NCBI GenBank assembly: GCA_014634225.1
Contig: BLFN01000473.1
Location: 7,584,360-7,594,359, forward strand
Reading direction: 5' to 3'
DNA from: Acropora yongei
Taxonomy: Eukaryota; Cnidaria; Anthozoa; Scleractinia; Acroporidae
DNA length: 10,000 nucleotides
Shown here piece by piece: positions 7,831 through 10,000 of the stretch. Positions within the stretch are counted from its first letter, which is position 1. Each line of letters begins with the position of its first letter. The notes below the pieces were generated by a model. It saw only the letters and a list, made by a program, of their open reading frames with translations, did no database searches and was not told the DNA's origin. The position numbers and the translations under genes are program-made.

Positions 7831-9086
7831 TACAGTACGGTATTCCTCAAACTCTTACTGAGAGGTGTAAGGACAACATTAGTCTACAAAACTACTAATT
7901 AGAGTGCTGGCTTGGAGTTCTACATGTACTGATAAGTAAAACTTGCATTTGAAAACAAATCTTGTGTAAAGTTCAGTGTTAATGTGTGATATTGAATGTT
8001 ACGGTTTTTTTTATATTTATTCTTGTTTCTTTAGTTAAAAAGACCAGTAAGGTCAGCAATTGTAAATAACTATGGGCTCTCACATTCTTTGGAATATCTC
8101 GGGTCTAAATTATCCCTAGATGTTACAGCTCCAAAAACTTTGTGAAAACAAGATTCGTAAATACGATATAGGTTATGGAGGCTCCCTAGAGAATAAGGTT
8201 GCGGGCAAGCTGGGCACTAATATGGTGTGTAAAGGCTGTATCGTGTGTGTTTTTCCGATTGTTGTGCCTTGCATACAGTGTTTGCGCCCGCAGTGCTCGC
8301 GGCAGTCAAAATTTTATTTTAACTCACTGCGGTCGCACAAATGAAAAATATTTTCTAAACCGTTACAGAAACTTGCCCAACACAACAACCACAGTCAAAT
8401 TTGGTTGGTAACTCACGAGGAGCCAATATAAACTTTATTGCTGTATTCGAGCGCTAACGGCTACATTATTTCTATTGAACGGAAATACAACACCAAGCTA
8501 TATCCTTATTAAGCTAGCATGCTTAAAAAATACTTGCGATACAGTAAATTGAATGAAAATATACAAAAACTTGGTTGCACACACGAAGGCTTCGGTTAAC
8601 GATAGCTGTTAAATGCCTAGGCTAGATGAAACTGATATTCTTGCCGATATATCTTCTTGAACTAAGGTCCTTGGCGCAATCGGATTTCCATCTACCATGT
8701 AATTTTAGTAACCTGTCTGACACAGTGCCGTTACGCGAGTTTACAGCCGCGGCTGCCCCACCGGACCTAAGACTCTGTAACCCAAAGAGCCCGGAGTTGT
8801 AACCCAGAGCTGTGTTCTTTGTTGCCTAAAACATAACTAAAAGTAACATTAACTATACAATGCATGCAGCCAAAAATTAGTGCGGCATGAGCCATACTAT
8901 GAGTGTTGGGAGAACCATTCCTCCTGAACAGTTGGGTCAGGCAGGCCGTCAAAAGACAGGTTCCATTGGCAAAACAAACTGAACCTTAACATCGTTACAT
9001 CAACTGATAAATTTTCAACAATCAAGTAGTTATCTATTCATCGTCGAAGGTTGCCTCGACTTAAACTGATCAACCTTTAATACGTG
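7831..9086. other. Unassigned AT-rich stretch
   Basis: No gene is supported. Features seen are an inverted repeat at 8284-8336, a 12-base palindrome CAGCCGCGGCTG at 8744-8755, and a short direct repeat of GTAACCCA at about 8777 and 8798. The frames at 8120-8344, 8199-8411 (plus) and 8767-8952 (minus) have no recognisable domain. Confidence 0.4.
8284..8336. repeat. Inverted repeat, 12-bp arms
   Basis: GCGCCCGCAGTG at 8284-8295 pairs with CACTGCGGTCGC at 8325-8336 with one mismatch, around a 29-base AT-rich loop. It may be a fragment of another foldback element; too little remains to say. Confidence 0.6.
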
Positions 9087-9440
9087 GCCAAAAGGAAATT
9101 ATTAACAAGATACTAGTAAAGTGCTATTCGTTGTCAGCGCAACAGCCTCTCATTAAATAATGCCCAGCAGGGCAATAAACAACGCAACACCGCATTGGCG
9201 CTATTGGTAGTCAGCTCAACTTCCGCCCGTTAGATTGTGACCAAGTGGTCAAACATTTAGGCTCCAAAAAGGAAATAACTAACACGATACTAGTAAACTG
9301 CTATTCTTTGTCAGCCCAACAGCTCCTCAATAAATAATGCCCAGTAGGGCAATAAACAACGCAACATTTCATTGGCACTATTCGCAGTCAGCTCAACTTC
9401 CGCCCGTTAGGTTGTGACCAAGTGGTCAAACATTTAGGTT
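9087..9440. repeat. Two tandem copies of a 177-bp unit
   Basis: Copy 1 (about 9087-9263) and copy 2 (about 9264-9440) align end to end. Shared anchors keep an exact offset of 177: GATACTAGTAAA at 9109/9286, GGCAATAAACAACGCAACA at 9171/9348 and CAAACATTTAGG at 9250/9427. By eye they are about 90% identical, with compensating one-base indels. Each copy carries two small dyads, TGCCCAGCAGGGCA (loop base changed in copy 2) and GACCAAGTGGTC, near its middle and end. There is no open frame. The unit shows no resemblance to the 88-bp monomers despite matching twice their length. A partial, more decayed copy may lie just left of 9087, but that is weak. Confidence 0.9.
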
Positions 9441-9449
9441 CTTAGCCCC

Positions 9450-9998
9450 CCCAAAAAACCCAACATTCATTCTTAAGACCACTGCATATCCTGGTGTAGC
9501 CGGTGAACCCAGAGTAGAATTACGATTCCGTTCGTGTATCAAAGCTCGACTCATTGATAGAACTCTTAAATCTTGGATGCAAATGTAATAAACTGGTTAA
9601 CACGGGCCAAAACACGGCCGACTTCTATAGAGGAACAACAAGGGTGCTCTTGGCTCCCTGATTATATATAAACGCAAGAGTTTGGGAATAAGACAAACTA
9701 GCAGAACCAATTGGCTATTTTCTATATTCCAAGACTGCATAAATGCATCGATGCCCGATGTATCCGTGTTCCAAAATCTAGAAAAATATCTGACGATTTT
9801 TCTGTTATAATATGTGGCAAAACAATCCACTGTAGGGGGACCCCAGAGGTTACCCAAGTCTTTGAAAACATCCTCAGTGACCTGGTGGTCATCAAAATCT
9901 ATAAATTTGCTAATAACATTCGCTCTGGTATTACAATCCCTGAGAATCCATTCGATATCCAAATGAATACTGTGTTCATAGCATATTACAAATACCTT
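9450..9998 (-). pseudogene. DIRS-like retroelement polyprotein, post-RNase H part
   Basis: Read on the minus strand, a frame is open from the right edge (9998) to a TAA at 9597-9599, and recognisable residues continue in the same frame past that stop to about 9450. It opens with the end of an RNase H domain ('IEWI' then 'CNTRANVISK'), followed by the block that sits after RNase H in DIRS-type tyrosine-recombinase retroelements: 'FDD', 'LWGPPTVDCFATYYN', 'RFWN', 'DAF', then a 'LIPK' region. In the full element this protein joins reverse transcriptase and RNase H to convert RNA to DNA; a recombinase then inserts it. The position where the last catalytic RNase H Asp is expected is Asn (codon at 9918-9920). 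With the stop, this points to a dead copy. The reverse transcriptase would lie beyond the right edge, and no recombinase is seen to the left. The DIRS assignment is from family memory; a Ty3-like relative is the alternative. Confidence 0.75.
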
Positions 9999-10000
9999 TA

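Noticed and set aside
6994..9440. Link between the 88-bp dimer (about 177 bp) and the 177-bp duplication at 9087
   Set aside because: The lengths agree but no shared words were found, so the match is treated as coincidence.

Overview
This window looks like repeat-dense intergenic or intronic DNA from an animal genome. The best guess is an anthozoan cnidarian (stony coral or sea anemone). That assignment rests on a non-LTR reverse transcriptase relic, a DIRS-like retroelement relic, a tRNA-derived SINE and several foldback elements whose wording resembles repeats I remember from coral genomes. I could not check it against a database. No intact host protein gene, rRNA or working tRNA gene could be supported. 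The open frames that exist are fragments of mobile elements or chance frames inside repeats.

Layout, left to right. Positions 1-513 (minus) hold a non-LTR retrotransposon reverse transcriptase fragment that stays in one frame but carries two nonsense codons. About 748-900 is a foldback element with a long G run. 1427-1532 is a near-palindromic hairpin element joined directly to a tRNA-derived SINE (1533-1670, minus). 1943-2067 is another foldback element with a 32-bp tandem duplication in its middle. 2735-2873 is a short element with terminal inverted repeats. These are separated by stretches where nothing is recognisable.

The centre is satellite-like. About 3415-5660 is a very degenerate repeat field built on a 27-base period, which reads as a nine-residue Asp/Cys/Thr periodicity in several frames. 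After a roughly 480-base spacer with a perfect 10-bp hairpin, 6138 to about 7830 is a clear tandem array of about 20 monomers of 88 or 89 bp. The monomers fall into two subtypes (A and B) that often alternate as a dimer of about 177 bp.

The right side has an AT-rich unassigned stretch, then two tandem copies of an unrelated 177-bp unit (9087-9440). It ends with the C-terminal part of a DIRS-like retroelement polyprotein (about 9450-9998, minus), which runs off the window edge.

Nothing here works as a pathway. The relation between parts is insertion, duplication and decay. The most interesting material is the pair of neighbouring but unrelated tandem-repeat fields and the A/B structure of the second one.
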